Shown one piece after another: positions 15,411 through 24,023 of a stretch of DNA of 62,722 bases. The notes beneath the pieces were generated by a model. The model did not search any database. It worked only from the letters and a program-made list of their open reading frames with translations, and was not told the origin of the DNA. The number at the start of each line of letters is the position of its first letter. Within the stretch, counting starts at the first letter, position 1. Where the stretch lies: positions 1 to 62,722 of the forward strand of contig CAMNJZ010000002.1 of assembly GCA_946541955.1 (NCBI GenBank), written 5' to 3'. The DNA comes from an uncultured Lachnospiraceae bacterium. GTDB taxonomy: Bacteria > Bacillota > Clostridia > Lachnospirales > Lachnospiraceae. The translations under genes and the position numbers were made by a program.

Positions 15411-16436
15411 TCAGTTGTTGATCAGCATGTCGCCTTCGTTGTTCCAGCTGTACATCTTGCGGATCTCCTTGCCGACCTTCTCAGCCTGGTGCTCGGCCTG
15501 GAGCTTTCTCATGGCGTTGAAGTGTACCTGTCCGCCTGCGTCAGACATCTCCAGCAGGAATTCCTTTGCGAAGGTGCCGTCCTGGATGTCGGCCAGGATC
15601 TTCTTCATGGTCTTCTTGGTCTCGTCTGTGATGAGCTTGGGACCGGTGATATAATCGCCGTACTCAGCGGTGTTGGAGATGGAATATCTCATGCCTGCGA
15701 AGCCGGACTGATAGATCAGGTCAACGATCAGCTTCATCTCGTGGATGCACTCGAAGTATGCGTTTCTCTCGTCATAGCCTGCCTCGACCAGAGTCTCGAA
15801 GCCTGCCTTCATCAGAGCGCAGACGCCGCCGCAGAGAACTGCCTGCTCGCCGAACAGGTCGGTCTCGGTCTCGGTACGGAAGGTTGTCTCAAGGATGCCT
15901 GCTCTTGCAGCGCCGATGCCTGCGCCGTAAGCCAGAGCCTTCTCAAGGGCCTTGCCGGTAGCGTCCTGGTAAACGGCGACCAGAGCGGGTGTGCCCTTGC
16001 CTGCCTGATACTCGGAACGGACGGTGTGGCCGGGAGCCTTGGGAGCGATCATGGTAACGTCTACATCTGCCGGAGGCTTGATCAGACCGAAGTGAATGTT
16101 GAAGCCGTGGGCGAACATCAGCATATCGCCGGCCTTGAGGTTGGGAGCGATATCCTTCTGATACATCTTGGCCTGCTTCTCATCGTTGATCAGGATCATG
16201 ATGACATCTGCTGCCTTGGCTGCGTCAGCGGTGTTCATAACGGTCAGTCCCTGTGCCTCGGCCTTAGCCTTGGACTTGGAGCCTTCGTACAGACCAACGA
16301 TAACGTTGAGGCCTGACTCCTTCAGGTTGAGGGCATGTGCGTGGCCCTGGCTGCCGTATCCGATGATGGCAATGGTCTTGCCTTCCAGCATAGAGATGTT
16401 GCAGTCTTCCTGATAAAAAATTCTTGCATCTGACAT
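15411..16436 (-). CDS. ilvC: Ketol-acid reductoisomerase
   Basis: Converts acetolactate and acetohydroxybutyrate to the dihydroxy acids in valine, leucine and isoleucine synthesis, with Mg2+ and a nicotinamide cofactor. The Rossmann motif [19 protein letters not shown] lies at residues 24-42. The all-helical C-terminal domain has the metal- and substrate-binding residues ([25 protein letters not shown]). It is a class I enzyme of 341 residues. The start at 16436 has GGAGGAAAAAACA before it; the ATG at 16451 would put the ribosome binding site inside the gene. The cofactor loop reads GLYEGSKSK, with Glu51 where NADPH enzymes have basic residues, so NADH use is possible. Confidence 0.97.
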   Translation of the reverse strand: MSDARIFYQEDCNISMLEGKTIAIIGYGSQGHAHALNLKESGLNVIVGLYEGSKSKAKAEAQGLTVMNTADAAKAADVIMILINDEKQAKMYQKDIAPNLKAGDMLMFAHGFNIHFGLIKPPADVDVTMIAPKAPGHTVRSEYQAGKGTPALVAVYQDATGKALEKALAYGAGIGAARAGILETTFRTETETDLFGEQAVLCGGVCALMKAGFETLVEAGYDERNAYFECIHEMKLIVDLIYQSGFAGMRYSISNTAEYGDYITGPKLITDETKKTMKKILADIQDGTFAKEFLLEMSDAGGQVHFNAMRKLQAEHQAEKVGKEIRKMYSWNNEGDMLINN

Positions 16437-16533
16437 TGTTTTTTCCTCCATTAATAACTGCTTTTATTTAAGGACTCCTGGCGAGAGTACCATAGTCCAT
16501 ATTAACACAATTTTCCGGGAACGCTACTGTATT

Positions 16534-17085
16534 TTATTCTTCTATTGCCGGTTTTCCGTCCACGTACTTGTAGATCTCACCCTCTTCATCGATCATGATG
16601 ACGTTCTTGACGCCTCTTCCCAGGCCTGCGATGCCGGTCCTGGCCAGCTCCAGGATCTCATAGCCGGACAGAAGACGCAGGAAGGCGTCGATCTTGCCGG
16701 AGTTGCCGGTGGCTTCGATCAGAAGGGCTTCTTCTGACACATCGATGATGTTGCCGCGGAAGATGTTGGTCAGAGTCACGACGCCGTCCCGCATGGAAGC
16801 GTCCGCCTTGACCTTGATCAGGGCCAGCTCACGGTAAACGCTCTCTTCCGGCTTCAGCTCATGAATGTCGCGGATATCCTCCAGCTTGGCCACCTGCTTT
16901 TCGATCTGCTCCAGGATATCGTCGTCCCCGGAGGTCACGATGGTGATCCGGGTGATGCGGGGATCCGCCGTTACGCCTGCGGTAATGCTCTCGATGTTGT
17001 AGCCTCTGCGGGAAAACAGACCGGAAATACGGCTCAGTACACCGGTGGTGTTGTCTACCAGAAGCTGGAATACTCTTCTCTGCAT
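16534..17085 (-). CDS. ilvN: Acetolactate synthase small (regulatory) subunit
   Basis: The regulatory subunit that confers valine feedback on IlvB. The N-terminal ACT domain reads RRVFQLLVDNTTGVLSRISGLFSRRGYNIESI, and the second domain includes ELALIKVKAD and IIDVSEEALLIEATG. The 183-residue form starting MQRRVF is chosen because AGAGGATCATT precedes that ATG; the longer frame opens with TTG and no clear site. It is the more canonical of two tandem small subunits and lies between the other and ilvC. Confidence 0.92.
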   Translation of the reverse strand: MQRRVFQLLVDNTTGVLSRISGLFSRRGYNIESITAGVTADPRITRITIVTSGDDDILEQIEKQVAKLEDIRDIHELKPEESVYRELALIKVKADASMRDGVVTLTNIFRGNIIDVSEEALLIEATGNSGKIDAFLRLLSGYEILELARTGIAGLGRGVKNVIMIDEEGEIYKYVDGKPAIEE

Positions 17086-17155
17086 AATGATCCTCTCTTC
17101 CAATGAGCAATTGATGGTATTATAGCGCTCATATTATACAAAGTCAAAGGTATAT

Positions 17156-17635
17156 TTATTCATTGCACTTGGTCATGGCCACCACGCCGGACCTTGCGAT
17201 CTCCACGATGCTGACGGACCGGAGGGTACCCATAAAGATCTGGATCCGCTCGGGCGTGTCGCACATCTGGATGGTCATCTGTCCCTTGGACATATCCACG
17301 ATCTTAGCGCCCATGATCTCGCAGTTCTCCATAATATCCCTGCGGTTGGACCGGTTGTAGCGGATCTTGATCAGCAGCAGCTCCCGGTTCAGGCTCTCGT
17401 TTTCATTGAAGGTCTTGACCTTGATGACGTCCAGCTTTTTGTTGAGCTGCTTTTCGATCTGCTCCAGGGTCCTCTGGTCGCCGTTTGACACAATGATCAT
17501 GGAGGAAACAGCCTTGTCGTCCGTCTCGCCCACCACGATGGAATCGATGTTGAAGCATCTTCTCCAGAAAAGGCCTGCCACCTTGCACAGGACACCGGAT
17601 CGGTTTTCTACTAATATCGAATATATACGTTTCAT
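17156..17635 (-). CDS. Second acetolactate synthase small-subunit-like protein (ACT domain)
   Basis: A 159-residue relative of IlvN/IlvH with an N-terminal ACT domain (KRIYSILVENRSGVLCKVAGLFWRRCFNIDSIVVGETDD) and a C-terminal domain (RELLLIKIRYN, EIMGAKIVDMSKGQMTIQMCD). It is shorter and more diverged than the neighbouring ilvN: the usual FSRRGYNI is FWRRCFNI. It is the first gene after ilvB. It may be a second regulator with different effector specificity, or form a mixed regulatory subunit with IlvN, as the fused two-repeat small subunits of plants do. This role is inference. Confidence 0.88.
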   Translation of the reverse strand: MKRIYSILVENRSGVLCKVAGLFWRRCFNIDSIVVGETDDKAVSSMIIVSNGDQRTLEQIEKQLNKKLDVIKVKTFNENESLNRELLLIKIRYNRSNRRDIMENCEIMGAKIVDMSKGQMTIQMCDTPERIQIFMGTLRSVSIVEIARSGVVAMTKCNE

Positions 17636-17677
17636 ATGTATACCCTGTCTTTAATTTAGGCGATTGGTCCCGGCCTG

Positions 17678-19345
17678 TCAGCACAGGTCGTCGGGATCGA
17701 TCATGACTTCCAGGAGCGTGGTCTCGTCCTTTTCAAGGAACCGTTCCAGGCATTCCTCCATACCCTCGTTGGTCTCCAGCCGCATATAGCCGATGTGGTA
17801 GGCCTCGGAGAGCTTGTCCAGGTCGGGGGTGGGGCTGAGGTCCGTAACGGAGAAACGGTCATGATAGACGAAATGCTGGTGCTGGCGCACCATGCCCAGC
17901 ACATTGTTCCTGAGGACCACGATCTTGACGGGCACCTCATACTGCACGATGGTGGAAAGCTCCTGCATGGTCATCTGGAAGCCTCCCTCGCCGCAGACGG
18001 CCACCACCTGTCTGGAGGGGGCGCTGATCTTGGCGCCCATGGCTGCGGGGACCGCATAGCCCATGGTGCCCATGCCGCCGCTGGTCAGGAATCTTCCATG
18101 CCGCATGACGGCGTTGGCGCAGGACCAGATCTGGTTCTGGCCTACGTCGGCCACATAGACCGCGTCCTTGTCCATCTTCAAGGAAAGCTTTCTGATAAAG
18201 GTCCTGGGGTCCACATATTCCCTGGCGCCCTGCAGCTTTCTTTCTTCCTGGATCTCCGCCCTCTTTTTGCTCTCCGCATTGAGAACGTCGTCCTTGCAGC
18301 CGTCCAGCCAGTCCAGCCAGTCGGAATAGTCCACCTCCAGCTCTCTTTCGTTGAACTCGCGGAAGATGTGCTTAATGTCGCCCACAAGGGGAATGGAAGG
18401 GCCGGCGTTCTTGCCGATCTCGGCCGGGTCCACATCGATATGGGCCAGGACCTTGTTTTCCGTGATCAGGTCAGGCTGGGAAATGGACCGGTCTGCGACT
18501 CTGGCGCCCACCATGATGATCATATCCGCTTCATTCATGGCCCGGTTGCCGTATTTCTGGCCGTTGTTGCCCACCATGCCGTAGAAAAGGGGATGGTCCG
18601 TAGGGAAGGCGGACAGACCCATCATGGTGGAGACCACCGGGATGTCATGGGCTTCCGCAAACCTTCTGACCTCCTCTGCCGCATCGGACAGATGGACGCC
18701 GCCGCCCACGCAGATGATGGGACGCTTGGCCCTGGCCAGCTCCCGCATGACCCGCTTGATCTGGACCGGATGGCCCTCCACCGTGGGCTTATAGGTACGG
18801 AGGTTCACGCCGACGGGATAGGCAAAGCCCGATACCCGGTCCATCTGCACATCATGGGGAATGTCGATGAGGACAGGTCCCTTTCTGCCGGTGGAGGCGA
18901 TATGAAAGGCTTCCTTGACGATCCTGGGGATGTCGGAGGCCTGGCGGACAATATAGGAGAACTTGACAAAGGATTCGCAGGCGCCGGAAATATCCGCCTC
19001 CTGGAAAACGTCGGATCCCATCAGTCTGGAATCCACCTGTCCCGTAATGCAGACCAGGGGAATGGAATCCGCAAAGGCTGTCGCAATACCGGTGATCAGG
19101 TTGGTGGCGCCGGGGCCGGAGGTGACGGCGACAACGCCGGGCTTACCGCTGACCCTGGTATAGCCGCTGGCCGCATGGGCAGCGCACTGCTCCTGGCGGA
19201 CCAGGACAGTCTTGATATCGGAATTAAGAATGCTGTTGAAGAAGGGACAGATGGCAACGCCGGGATAGCCGAATACATACTCGACATGTTCTTCTTCCAG
19301 GCTTCGGACCAGCGCATCGGCTCCGTTTAATACTCGTTTGATCAT
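17678..19345 (-). CDS. ilvB: Acetolactate synthase large (catalytic) subunit
   Basis: Thiamine diphosphate and FAD enzyme joining two pyruvates, or pyruvate and 2-oxobutyrate. Motifs seen are EYVFGYPG near the start, the RQEQCAAHAASGYTR segment carrying the catalytic glutamate, SGPGATNLITGIATA, GSDVFQEADI, and the ThDP motif GEGGFQMTMQELSTIVQYEVPVKIVVLRNN. The 556-residue form starting MIKRVLNG is preferred because GGGG lies seven bases before that ATG; the longer frame opens with TTG. It heads the ilvB-ACT-ilvN-ilvC run after the tyrS terminator. The 100-base upstream gap is too short for a T-box. Confidence 0.93.
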   Translation of the reverse strand: MIKRVLNGADALVRSLEEEHVEYVFGYPGVAICPFFNSILNSDIKTVLVRQEQCAAHAASGYTRVSGKPGVVAVTSGPGATNLITGIATAFADSIPLVCITGQVDSRLMGSDVFQEADISGACESFVKFSYIVRQASDIPRIVKEAFHIASTGRKGPVLIDIPHDVQMDRVSGFAYPVGVNLRTYKPTVEGHPVQIKRVMRELARAKRPIICVGGGVHLSDAAEEVRRFAEAHDIPVVSTMMGLSAFPTDHPLFYGMVGNNGQKYGNRAMNEADMIIMVGARVADRSISQPDLITENKVLAHIDVDPAEIGKNAGPSIPLVGDIKHIFREFNERELEVDYSDWLDWLDGCKDDVLNAESKKRAEIQEERKLQGAREYVDPRTFIRKLSLKMDKDAVYVADVGQNQIWSCANAVMRHGRFLTSGGMGTMGYAVPAAMGAKISAPSRQVVAVCGEGGFQMTMQELSTIVQYEVPVKIVVLRNNVLGMVRQHQHFVYHDRFSVTDLSPTPDLDKLSEAYHIGYMRLETNEGMEECLERFLEKDETTLLEVMIDPDDLC

Positions 19346-19380
19346 ATGGAATCCCCATTTTCCCAAGGAAAATTTATCTT

Positions 19381-19417
19381 AATAAAAAGAGTCAGACCCG
19401 GGACCGGATCTGACTCT
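19381..19417 (-). terminator. Intrinsic terminator after tyrS
   Basis: Minus-strand stem AGAGTCAGA/TCTGACTCT (9 bp) followed by TTTTTATT. It separates tyrS from the ilv operon. Confidence 0.88.
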
Positions 19418-19446
19418 GCCATCATATCTGACACTTTCTGTCCGGC

Positions 19447-20679
19447 TTACGCTTTGAAGACCACCTTCTTGAAGCTCTTCTTGCCTCTCTTGACAAGCTT
19501 TGCCTCCTTCAGATCTTCTTTGGCATAGGACTTTGCGATATCCATGATCTTCTCACCGTCTACGGTAACGCCGCCCTGCTGGACTGCGCGTCTTGCTTCG
19601 CTCCGGGAACTGACAAGGCCGCTCTTGGTCAGGACTGCCAGGATATCAATGGTTCCGTCTTCCGTGAAGTCGGCGTCGGAAAGAACGGACTCGGGAACGT
19701 TGTCCATAGCGCCGCCGGCTGCGGAGAAGAGAGCCTGGGCGCCGGCCTTTGCCTTGGCCGCCTCATCCTCACCATGGACAAGGCTGGTCAGCTCATAGGC
19801 CAGGATGGACTTGGCTTCGTTCAGCTGGCTGCCCTCCCACTTGTCCATCTCATCGATCTGTTCAAGGGGCAGGAAGGTCAGCATACGCAGGCACTTGAGC
19901 ACGTCGTCGTCGCCGACGTTGCGCCAGTACTGGTAGAAGTCGTAGGGAGAGGTCTTGTCGGGATCCAGCCATACGGCGCCCTTGGCGGTCTTGCCCATCT
20001 TCTTGCCTTCCGAATTGAGGAGCAGGGTGATGGTCATGGCGTGGGCGTCCTTGCCCAGCTTCTTACGGATCAGCTCGGTGCCGGCCAGCATGTTGGACCA
20101 CTGGTCATCGCCGCCGAACTGCATGTTGCAGCCGTATTTCTCATAGAGGCAGAGGAAGTCATAGGCCTGCATGATCATGTAGTTGAATTCCAGGAAGGAC
20201 AGGCCCTTCTCCATTCTCTGCTCGTAGCACTTGGCGCGGAGCATGTTGTTGACGGAGAAATGTGCGCCGATGTCGCGGATGAATTCGATATAGTTGAGAT
20301 CCCGGAGCCAGTCTGCGTTGTTGACCATCCGGGCCTTGTCTTCACCAAACTCAATGAAGCGGCTCATCTGCTTCTTAAAGCACTCACAGTTATGATCGAT
20401 CATCTCTGTGGTCATCATCTTCCGCAGGTCCTGTCTGCCCGAAGGGTCGCCGATCATGCCGGTGCCGCCGCCTACCAGGGCAATGGGCTTGTTGCCTGCC
20501 ATCTGCAGACGCTTCATCAGAAGCAGGGCCATGAAATGTCCTACATGCAGGGAATCCGCAGTGGGATCAAAGCCGATATAAAAGGTGGCCTTCCCGTTAT
20601 TGACCAGGTCTCTGATTTCATCTTCGCTGGTAACCTGCGCAAGCAGGCCCCTTGCCTGCAGTTCTTCGTAAATTTGCAT
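19447..20679 (-). CDS. tyrS: Tyrosyl-tRNA synthetase
   Basis: Charges tRNA-Tyr. The 410-residue class I synthetase has FDPTADSLHVGHFMALLLMKRLQ (HIGH motif as HVGH), the tyrosine pocket YDFLCLYEKYGCNMQFGGDDQWSNM, the KMSKS loop as KMGKT, and a C-terminal S4 RNA-binding domain (SSRSEARRAVQQGGVTVDGEKI). It follows gpsA by 53 bases and ends in a strong terminator. No T-box leader is present in that gap. Confidence 0.98.
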   Translation of the reverse strand: MQIYEELQARGLLAQVTSEDEIRDLVNNGKATFYIGFDPTADSLHVGHFMALLLMKRLQMAGNKPIALVGGGTGMIGDPSGRQDLRKMMTTEMIDHNCECFKKQMSRFIEFGEDKARMVNNADWLRDLNYIEFIRDIGAHFSVNNMLRAKCYEQRMEKGLSFLEFNYMIMQAYDFLCLYEKYGCNMQFGGDDQWSNMLAGTELIRKKLGKDAHAMTITLLLNSEGKKMGKTAKGAVWLDPDKTSPYDFYQYWRNVGDDDVLKCLRMLTFLPLEQIDEMDKWEGSQLNEAKSILAYELTSLVHGEDEAAKAKAGAQALFSAAGGAMDNVPESVLSDADFTEDGTIDILAVLTKSGLVSSRSEARRAVQQGGVTVDGEKIMDIAKSYAKEDLKEAKLVKRGKKSFKKVVFKA

Positions 20680-20732
20680 TGTTTTCAGTCTCTCTTTCCT
20701 ATTGTAAATATGGTTGCTTAAAGCTCATGGTC

Positions 20733-21749
20733 TTACAGAGCTTTCCATTCCAGCTTTGTTACTTCCGCTCTGGGATCCCTGTTCATCAGCGCCATGACCG
20801 CCTCCCTTGGAGATTTGTCTCCAAAAAGGACTTCATTGCAGGCTGCGATGATCGGGGCATCCTGGCCGTACTTCTGTGCCAGCTGCATGCCGGCCTTTGC
20901 GCTGTAAACGCCTTCTACGACCTGCTTGACCTCCTGCATGGCCTGGTCGGGCGTAAGGCCCTGTCCGATCAGGATCCCGGCTCTCCGGTTCCTGGAATGC
21001 ATGGAAGCACAGGTCACGATCAGATCACCGATGCCGGTGAGGCCGGAGAAGGTCTCCGCCTGACCGCCGGCCGCAGTGCCGATCCTTTTGATTTCCGCAA
21101 TGCCCCGCGTGATGAGGGCAGCCTTGGTATTGTCGCCGCAGCCAAGTCCGTCGGCAACGCCTGCCGCCAGAGCCACTACGTTTTTGAGTGCCGCGCCAAT
21201 CTCCATGCCCCTCACGTCGGGGCTGGTATAGACGCGCAGGTATTCGTTCATAAAAAGACTCTGCACATATTCCGCCACATGCCGGCGCTCCGCCCCTGCC
21301 ACGATGGCCGTGGGAAGGCATTTGCCTACCTCCTCGGCGTGGGTGGGACCGCAGAGAACCGCCGTTTCACAGTGGGGGATCTCCTCCTGAATAATGGAGG
21401 ACAAAGTCATCAGAGAGTCTTCCTCCAGGCCCTTTGCCACAGATATGATCAGCTGGCCGTATCTGCACAACGGCGCCATGCGCCGGGCCGTGGATCTGGT
21501 AAAGGGGGAAGGGACCGCCAGGACCAGGGCGTCCCGGTCGGAAACGGCTTCCTCCAGCTTCGTTGTGGCCCTGACGCCTTCCCCGAGGATGACCCCGGGC
21601 AGCTTGACCTTCTGCTCATGGAAGCGGTTGATCATATCGACTTCATCCGGGTCGACAGACCATACGGCCACGTCATGCCCGTTTCCCGAAAGGCAGTGGG
21701 TCAGAGCAGTCCCCCAGCTTCCGGCTCCGATTACAGCAATTTTTGCCAT
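20733..21749 (-). CDS. gpsA: Glycerol-3-phosphate dehydrogenase [NAD(P)+]
   Basis: Makes sn-glycerol-3-phosphate from dihydroxyacetone phosphate for phospholipid synthesis. The true start is MAKIAVIGAGSWGTALTHCLSGNGHD at 21749, with the dinucleotide-binding GAGSWG; the open frame continues upstream without being coding. Other motifs are VAKGLEEDS, LCGPTHAEEVGKCLPTAIV, GAALKNVVALAAGVADGLG and FSGLTGIGDLIVTC. The 338-residue length is typical. It follows plsY by 11 bases, pairing the enzyme that makes glycerol-3-phosphate with the acyltransferase that uses it. Confidence 0.97.
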   Translation of the reverse strand: MAKIAVIGAGSWGTALTHCLSGNGHDVAVWSVDPDEVDMINRFHEQKVKLPGVILGEGVRATTKLEEAVSDRDALVLAVPSPFTRSTARRMAPLCRYGQLIISVAKGLEEDSLMTLSSIIQEEIPHCETAVLCGPTHAEEVGKCLPTAIVAGAERRHVAEYVQSLFMNEYLRVYTSPDVRGMEIGAALKNVVALAAGVADGLGCGDNTKAALITRGIAEIKRIGTAAGGQAETFSGLTGIGDLIVTCASMHSRNRRAGILIGQGLTPDQAMQEVKQVVEGVYSAKAGMQLAQKYGQDAPIIAACNEVLFGDKSPREAVMALMNRDPRAEVTKLEWKAL

Positions 21750-21760
21750 ATGAATATTTC

Positions 21761-22426
21761 TCACTTTCCTTTTTTGCCGCTCAGATAGATCTTGCCTTCC
21801 TTGCCGGCAATCAGTCTTCCGATATTGGCTCTGTGCCTCCAGTAGACCAGGAAGGTCAGGAAGGCCTGGATCACATAGATCTCCAGCAGAGCGCTCTGGG
21901 GCACTGCCCCCAGAAGACCGGTCTGTCCCATAACGATCAGTGCAAGGAAGATCCCTGTATAGAGGATCAGGGAGCACATGGATACCGTATGGGTGATGAA
22001 GAAGGGCACAAAGAAGAGCAGAACTGCCAGAGGCAGAAGGCGGATGTCAAAGGCAATGACAAAGCCTGCCAGGCAGGCAACGCCCTTGCCGCCCTTGAAC
22101 TTCATATAAAAAGGATAATCATGCCCCAGGACAGCGCCAAGGAAGGTCCAGGACTTGAACAGATAGACCAGGTCCGGATAGGCTTTTCCAAATATAAGTC
22201 CCATGATCACCATGGGGATGATGCATTTGAAGGCATCGGCCACCAGGACGATGGCGCCGGCCTTGGTACCCAGTACACGGATCGTGTTGGTGGTCCCTGC
22301 ATTGCCGCTGCCATACTGGCGGATATCAATGCCCTTTGTCATTTTTCCGTAGAAATAGGCTGACTGGATCGATCCACAGGCATACCCGAACACAAGACAG
22401 ATGATTCTGATCACAAACGTATTCAT
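21761..22426 (-). CDS. plsY: Glycerol-3-phosphate acyltransferase PlsY
   Basis: Membrane acyltransferase that moves acyl groups from acyl-phosphate (made by PlsX, encoded at 41 kb) to glycerol-3-phosphate. About five hydrophobic segments are seen. The three active-site motifs are GSIQSAYFYGKM, the RQYGSGNAGTTNTIRVLG loop, and KFKGGKGVACLAGF. The length of 221 is slightly long, with a charged tail. AAGGAGG stands nine bases before the start. It lies between der and gpsA, a common Firmicutes order. Confidence 0.95.
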   Translation of the reverse strand: MNTFVIRIICLVFGYACGSIQSAYFYGKMTKGIDIRQYGSGNAGTTNTIRVLGTKAGAIVLVADAFKCIIPMVIMGLIFGKAYPDLVYLFKSWTFLGAVLGHDYPFYMKFKGGKGVACLAGFVIAFDIRLLPLAVLLFFVPFFITHTVSMCSLILYTGIFLALIVMGQTGLLGAVPQSALLEIYVIQAFLTFLVYWRHRANIGRLIAGKEGKIYLSGKKGK

Positions 22427-22477
22427 ATAGGAAAGCCTCCTTTTTATTTTGGAAATACAGTCCCCGCCGGGTCCGTA

Positions 22478-23818
22478 TTACCTCTTCTCATCGCTTCGTT
22501 CACGGATAATGAATTTCAAAGGTGTCCCCTTGAAACCGAACGCCTCTCTGAGACGGTTCTCTATATATCGCTGATAGGAAAAATGCATCAGGTACTTATA
22601 GTTCACAAAAAGCACAAAGGTAGGCGGTTTGACAGCGACCTGGGTCGCATAGAGGATCCGGAGCATCTTGCCCTTGTCCGAGGGCGGCTGCTGCATGACG
22701 GCTGCCTCGGAGATGATCTCGTTGAGGACGCCTGTCTGGATCCGCAGGTTCTGGTTGGCAAAGACCATATCGATCTCATCATAGAGCTTGATCAGTCTCT
22801 GTCCGGTCTCGGCGGAGATGAACATGATCTCTGCGTAGTTCAGGAAGGAAAGGACCTGATGGATCTTGTCTGTGAAGGTCTTGACCGTCTTATTGTCCTT
22901 TTCGATCAGATCCCACTTGTTCACCGCCACGATGACGGCCTTGCCTCTGTCATGGGCAATGCCTGCGATCTTTGCATCCTGCTCGGTGATGCCCTCCTCC
23001 GCACTGACCACCAGGACCGTGATATCGGCGCGTTCCACAGCGCCCACGGTACGGACGATCATATATCGTTCCAGGTTTTCCTTGATTTTGTTCTTTCTGC
23101 GGATGCCGGCCGTGTCGATGAATACATAGTCCTGTCCGTTATGGCGGACTCGGGTATCGATGGCGTCCCGGGTGGTGCCGGCAATATCGGAAACAATGAC
23201 GCGGTTCTCTCCGATCAGCTTGTTGATGATGGAGGATTTGCCGACATTGGGCTTGCCCACGATGGCGATCTTGATGGCGTCGTCCTCTTCCTCCTCACCG
23301 TCTCCCATCTTAAAGCTCTCACAGACCTTGTCGAGCATATCGCCGATGCCGGTCCGGTTGACGGAGGAAATGGGATAGGGATCGCCGATGCCCAGGTTGT
23401 AGAATTCATAGACGTCCGGCATGTCATGGACCGGACGGTCGGCCTTATTGACGCATAAGACCACGGGCTTTTTCGATCTGCGGAGCATGTCGGCCACCTT
23501 GCCGTCCGCATCCACCAGGCCGGACTTCAGATCCGTCATGAAAATGATGACGTCTGCCATGTCGATGGCCATCTGGGCCTGCTCCCGCATCTGGGACAGG
23601 ATGATGTCGCTGGAATCCGGTTCTATGCCGCCCGTATCGATCAGGGTGAATTCATAATTCAGCCAGGTGCAGTCCGCATAAATGCGGTCTCTGGTCACGC
23701 CCGGCGTATCTTCCACAATAGATATTTTTTCTCCTGCCAGCACGTTGAACAGGGTCGATTTGCCCACATTGGGCCTGCCGACGATGGCAACGATGGGCCT
23801 GGATTTTCTTTTTGCCAT
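22478..23818 (-). CDS. der: Ribosome biogenesis GTPase Der (EngA)
   Basis: A 446-residue protein with two GTPase domains in tandem that assists 50S subunit maturation. The first domain has GRPNVGKSTLFN, DTPGVTRDR and VNKAD; the second has GKPNVGKSSIINKL, DIAGTTRDA, DTAGI and VNKWD. The C-terminal KH-like domain follows (RIQTGVLNEIISEAAV, LREAFGFKGTPLKFIIRER). AGAGG lies nine bases ahead of the start, and a good promoter is at 23901-23873. It heads the der-plsY-gpsA-tyrS run. Confidence 0.98.
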   Translation of the reverse strand: MAKRKSRPIVAIVGRPNVGKSTLFNVLAGEKISIVEDTPGVTRDRIYADCTWLNYEFTLIDTGGIEPDSSDIILSQMREQAQMAIDMADVIIFMTDLKSGLVDADGKVADMLRRSKKPVVLCVNKADRPVHDMPDVYEFYNLGIGDPYPISSVNRTGIGDMLDKVCESFKMGDGEEEEDDAIKIAIVGKPNVGKSSIINKLIGENRVIVSDIAGTTRDAIDTRVRHNGQDYVFIDTAGIRRKNKIKENLERYMIVRTVGAVERADITVLVVSAEEGITEQDAKIAGIAHDRGKAVIVAVNKWDLIEKDNKTVKTFTDKIHQVLSFLNYAEIMFISAETGQRLIKLYDEIDMVFANQNLRIQTGVLNEIISEAAVMQQPPSDKGKMLRILYATQVAVKPPTFVLFVNYKYLMHFSYQRYIENRLREAFGFKGTPLKFIIRERSDEKR

Positions 23819-23872
23819 ATATACAAACCTCTGTTTATACAGATTTTATCATCTGGATTCTCGTATCACATT

Positions 23873-23901
23873 ATTTTAGCGAATATCATCTCTTATGTAA
23901 A
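23873..23901 (-). promoter_or_regulatory. Likely promoter of der-plsY-gpsA-tyrS
   Basis: TTTACA (23901-23896), a 17-base spacer and TAAAAT (23878-23873), about 50 bases ahead of der. It is back to back with the promoter of the PRPP synthetase gene. Confidence 0.72.
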
Positions 23902-23934
23902 GAAAACTTTTAGGCCGAAAATAAGGTCTGAATC

Positions 23935-23963
23935 TTGCTATTGCCTTTTTAAATCGCTATATT
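23935..23963 (+). promoter_or_regulatory. Likely promoter of the PRPP synthetase gene
   Basis: TTGCTA (23935-23940), a 17-base spacer and TATATT (23958-23963), 60 bases ahead of the start codon. Confidence 0.75.
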
Positions 23964-24023
23964 AAAGATGTCTGCACCCCTGTGCAGTCCGCAGCGATTA
24001 TCATTTTCCCATAAGGAGACACC

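Noticed and set aside
17795-19330. A 511-codon plus-strand frame
   Set aside because: It is antisense to ilvB and has no independent signals.
19346-19446. T-box or leader-peptide control of the ilv operon
   Set aside because: The gap is about 100 bases, is largely filled by the tyrS terminator, and has no T-box sequence or leucine/valine codon run.
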